Below, piece after piece: positions 61,531-64,000 of a stretch of 64,000 nucleotides of DNA. A program made the translations under genes and the position numbers. The DNA is taken from assembly GCF_039614715.1 (NCBI RefSeq), contig NZ_CP154857.1, forward strand, positions 1,736,001 through 1,800,000. Direction: 5' to 3'. This DNA comes from Microbacterium sp. AZCO. GTDB taxonomy: Bacteria; Actinomycetota; Actinomycetes; Actinomycetales; Microbacteriaceae. A model generated the notes under the pieces. That model saw only the letters and a program-made list of their open reading frames with translations, was not told the origin of the DNA and did no database searches. Positions within the stretch are counted from its first letter, which is position 1, and each line of letters begins with the position of its first letter.

Positions 61531-61536
61531 TGATCG

Positions 61537-62214
61537 TCAGCGGCGGGCGCGGATCCATCCGGCGACGATCGGGGCCAGCTCGGCGCCGATCTCGTCGGCG
61601 GGGCGCTTGCGGCCCTTCACCTCGAAGGAGTGCCCGCCGCCCTCGATCCAGTGCAGCGTCGCGTCCTGGCACGACGCGACGGCCTCCTCGAGCTGAGAGT
61701 GCGGATCCACGAAGGGGTCGTTCGTCCCCTCGACGTAGAGCTGCGGCTGGCGGATGTCGGGGAGATGCGCGACACGTGCCTTCGCCGGGTCGCCGGGCGG
61801 GTGCAGCGGATACCCCAGGTAGACGAGACCGGCGGGGTGGATGGCTCCCTCCGCCGCCGCCATCGACGCCATGCGGCCGCCGTACGACTTGCCGCCGGCC
61901 CACAGGGGAAGCGGTGAGCGCTCGGCGATCCAGTCCGCGACAGCCGACCAGGTCGCGATCGCGTGGGCGGCCGGGCCCGGCATCCGTCGTCCTGCTTCCG
62001 CGTAGGGGAAGTTGAACCGGAGCGTCGCGAGGCCCTGCGCCTGCAGAGCGCGGGTGAAGCCGAGGAGGAAGGGATGCGCGTGGCCGGTGCCCGCGCCGTG
62101 CGCCACGGCGACGAGGCCCCATGCGTCGGGCGGCATCTCCCAGGCGGCCGAGACCTCGACCGGACCCGCGGGAAGCGGGACCGTGATGCGCTCGTCCGAC
62201 CGGGCGGTCGTCAC
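61537..62214 (-). CDS. Alpha/beta hydrolase (KANL3/Tex30-type, dienelactone-hydrolase-like)
   Basis: A 225-residue protein read from GTG 62214, overlapping the stop of the upstream gene by four bases. The fold is visible as GLVAVAHGAGTGHAHPFL, the nucleophile elbow GGKSYGGRMAS (GxSxG with Ser), LVYLGYPLHPPG, and the acid/His pair EGTNDPFVDP and GGGHSFEVKGRK. The bacterial family is uncharacterised. It is coupled to the stress-type membrane protein gene upstream. Confidence 0.85.
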   Translation of the reverse strand: MTTARSDERITVPLPAGPVEVSAAWEMPPDAWGLVAVAHGAGTGHAHPFLLGFTRALQAQGLATLRFNFPYAEAGRRMPGPAAHAIATWSAVADWIAERSPLPLWAGGKSYGGRMASMAAAEGAIHPAGLVYLGYPLHPPGDPAKARVAHLPDIRQPQLYVEGTNDPFVDPHSQLEEAVASCQDATLHWIEGGGHSFEVKGRKRPADEIGAELAPIVAGWIRARR

Positions 62215-62831
62215 GGGGTGGGAGAACCCGTCGCGCCGGGCTCGGCATCCGTCGTCGTGTCGGCAGGCGGCACGACCCGCTCGCCGTAGCGGGGCGGCTC
62301 GTCCGTCTCATCCGGGGGTGCGGTGGGCGGAGCCGCCGGCGCGGGCCGCGGGGCAGGCGGCGCCGAGGGGACCGTGCCGAGCACCTGGCGTGCGCGGTGG
62401 ATGCTCGACGCGGCGACCGTCACCTCGTAGTGGTCGGCGACGACCTGCATGACGGAGGCGAAGTCGCGGCGCCGGCGCACGAGCGAGTACGTCACGATGC
62501 TGAGCAGCATGCCGATCGCGATGCCGACGAACAGCACGCCGACGAATGCCTGAATCGGCACGGACGGCGAGCCGAGCACGAGGATCGCGGAGAAGAGCAT
62601 GCCGAGGAGCAGTCCGTTGATCGCGCCGGTGCGAGCCGCGGCGGCGTAGCCGAGGCGCCCCGTGACGCGTTCGATCGAGCGGAGTCCCAGACCGACGATC
62701 GCGATGTCGCGCGCCGGGACATCGGCAGCGATGAGCGTCGACACGGCCTTCTGCGCGGCCTCGTAGGTGGCGAAGTCGGCGACCTTCTCGCCCGCGTCTC
62801 CCGCCCCCTGCGGAAGGCGTCCACCCATCAT
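62211..62831 (-). CDS. General-stress-protein-17M-like membrane protein
   Basis: Start at ATG 62831, with GAGGAGGTGAGC directly upstream as a strong ribosome site. The 206-residue product has an N-terminal alpha/beta domain (DFATYEAAQKAVSTLIAADVPARDIAIVGLGL, given as position about 20-50) like the YflT/GsiB-17M group, two membrane helices (about 75-120), a second soluble stretch, and a Pro/Ala-rich tail. Such proteins are linked to general stress responses in other Gram-positives; no promoter evidence for that is visible here. Confidence 0.8.
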   Translation of the reverse strand: MMGGRLPQGAGDAGEKVADFATYEAAQKAVSTLIAADVPARDIAIVGLGLRSIERVTGRLGYAAAARTGAINGLLLGMLFSAILVLGSPSVPIQAFVGVLFVGIAIGMLLSIVTYSLVRRRRDFASVMQVVADHYEVTVAASSIHRARQVLGTVPSAPPAPRPAPAAPPTAPPDETDEPPRYGERVVPPADTTTDAEPGATGSPTP

Positions 62832-62864
62832 GCTCACCTCCTCATCCTCCCATGCGACCGGGTC

Positions 62865-62870
62865 TACGCT
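62865..62870 (+). promoter_or_regulatory. -10 box of the MgtE-like gene
   Basis: TACGCT followed by six bases and GTG 62877. Confidence 0.5.
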
Positions 62871-62876
62871 GGAACT

Positions 62877-64000
62877 GTGAGCCAGCAGAGGGTATTCGTC
62901 GCGCGCCTTTCCGGGTGCGCGGTCTTCGACCCCGCCGGCGACCGCCTCGGCAAGGTCCGGGACGTCGTCGTGATCTACCGCAAGGACGATCCCCCGCGTG
63001 TCATCGGTCTCGTGGTCGAGATCCCCGGACGCCGCAACGTCTTCGTGTCGATCAACCGCGTCACCTCGATCGCCACCGGCCAGGTCATCACGACGGGCCT
63101 CATCAACGTGCGCCGCTTCCAGCAGCGCGGCGGCGAGGTGCGCGTCATGGCCGAGCTCCTCGGCCGCAAGGTCTACCTCACCGACAACTCCGGCGTCGCC
63201 GTCATCGAGGACGTCGCGATCGAGCGCAATCGCCTCGGGGAATGGGATGTCGGCCAGCTCTTCCTGCGGCGCCCCAAGACGAGCGCCTCGCCCTTCGCGA
63301 AGGGCCCCACGACCTTCGCCGAGTGGTCGCAGGTGCGCGAGGAGCAGGTGCCCGGCGAGGCGCAGTCGGCCGAGCAGCTGGTCGCGACGTTCTCCGAGCT
63401 CAAGCCCGCCGACCTCGCCAACACGCTCCTCGATCTCCCCGACGAGCGTCTGCTCGAGGTCGCCGAGGAGCTTCCCGACGACCGCCTGGCCGACGCGCTC
63501 GAGGAGATGCCCGAAGAGGACCAGGTGCACATCCTCGAGGCGCTGGGCGACGAGCGCGCCGCCGACATCCTCGACCAGATGGAGCCGGACGACGCCGCCG
63601 ACGTGCTGGCACAGCTTCCCGAGGACCGTCTGGAGGAGCTGCTCGAGCTCATGGAGCCCGAGGAGGCCGAGGACGTCCGTGCTCTGCTGAAGTACGGGCC
63701 CGACACGGCGGGCGGCCTCATGACGCCCGAGCCCATCGTGCTGTCGGCCGATGCGACGGTAGCCGAGGCCCTCGCCCTCATCCGCCGACACGAGCTGCAT
63801 CCGGCCCTCGCCGCGGCCGTGTTCATCACGCTGCCCCCGTACGAGACGCCGACCGGGCGACTGCTGGGCACGGTGCACTTCCAGCGGATGCTGCGCTACC
63901 CGCCGCACGAGCGTCTGGGTGCGATCATCGACGACACGCTGGATCCGCTGCCCGCGTCGGCGTCGGCGGCCGAGGTCGCGCGGCTTCTCGCGAGCTACAA
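62877..64000 (+). CDS. MgtE N-terminal/CBS-domain protein with PRC-barrel, 3' end beyond window
   Basis: Read from GTG 62877, open to the window edge, 374 residues visible. An N-terminal PRC-barrel-like part (VFVARLSGCAVFDPAGDRLG, DVVVIYRKDDPP) is followed by a second barrel-like segment and then the MgtE intracellular N domain, seen as acidic helical repeats (LLDLPDERLLEVAEELPDDRL, MEPDDAADVLAQLPEDR). The CBS region begins with TAGGLMTPEPIVLSADATVAEAL. Actinobacterial proteins of this layout often lack the transport helices and are annotated as magnesium-transporter-like; whether this one has them lies outside the window. Confidence 0.85.
   Translation, partial: MSQQRVFVARLSGCAVFDPAGDRLGKVRDVVVIYRKDDPPRVIGLVVEIPGRRNVFVSINRVTSIATGQVITTGLINVRRFQQRGGEVRVMAELLGRKVYLTDNSGVAVIEDVAIERNRLGEWDVGQLFLRRPKTSASPFAKGPTTFAEWSQVREEQVPGEAQSAEQLVATFSELKPADLANTLLDLPDERLLEVAEELPDDRLADALEEMPEEDQVHILEALGDERAADILDQMEPDDAADVLAQLPEDRLEELLELMEPEEAEDVRALLKYGPDTAGGLMTPEPIVLSADATVAEALALIRRHELHPALAAAVFITLPPYETPTGRLLGTVHFQRMLRYPPHERLGAIIDDTLDPLPASASAAEVARLLASY

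Noticed and set aside
62831..62877. Magnesium riboswitch before the MgtE-like gene
   Set aside because: The -10 box lies six bases before the start codon, leaving no room for a leader RNA.

Overview
The window is one contiguous, very GC-rich, densely packed chromosomal segment. Gene content points to an actinobacterium of the Microbacteriaceae, probably Microbacterium or a close relative: a C50 carotenoid operon, teichoic-acid-type polymerases, Ku/LigD, AdnAB-type helicase-nucleases, DUF3039 and DUF3107 proteins, and many start codons set 6-8 bases after a TANNNT box. The genus is an inference; no rRNA is present. No gene-free stretch exceeds about 300 bases, and no CRISPR array or insertion sequence was seen.

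Left end (1-1.6 kb): the edge of an integrated mobile element. A large serine recombinase, reading out of the window, begins about 20 bases inside a break that splits a CpaF/TadA-type ATPase gene within its Walker A codons. Right of it lie ordinary chromosomal genes: a PLDc_N membrane peptide, a membrane-anchored esterase, tRNA-Leu(UAG), a DedA protein, the divergent NHEJ pair Ku and LigD, a CDF metal exporter, murI-rph-rdgB, pncB, DUF3039 and a two-gene ABC exporter.

15.8-24.3 kb: a cell-surface polymer region with a LicC/TarI-like nucleotidyltransferase, a family 2 glycosyltransferase and three CDP-glycerol glycerophosphotransferase-type proteins, interrupted by an uncharacterised membrane protein and a maltokinase. 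It is followed by an HtrA-type protease, an aminotransferase, a nitrilase-family hydrolase and the initiator tRNA.

28.8-35 kb: a MarR regulator diverges from idi-crtE-crtB-crtI-crtYe-crtYf-crtEb. These genes are coupled by 4-base overlaps (except crtI-crtYe) and would make a C50 carotenoid of the decaprenoxanthin type from IPP. A palindrome between marR and idi is the likely operator.

35-55.4 kb: a block whose gene order I recognise from Mycobacterium tuberculosis (about Rv3193c to Rv3211): UPF0182, YlbL-like PDZ protease, DUF2342 protein, ThiF/cyclodehydratase-like protein, UvrD2-like helicase, NudC, a kinase-fold protein, AdnB- and AdnA-like helicase-nucleases, DUF3107, a ferritin-like protein and a DEAD-box helicase. 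Two convergent pairs here overlap antisense by 145-194 bases.

55.6-64 kb: a frameshifted DUF559 gene, DUF817, a SHOCT protein, a PHP phosphoesterase, an endonuclease/exonuclease/phosphatase-family protein, Xaa-Pro aminopeptidase followed by a degenerate tandem repeat of its own 3' end, an alpha/beta hydrolase, a general-stress-type membrane protein and the start of an MgtE-type protein cut by the window edge.
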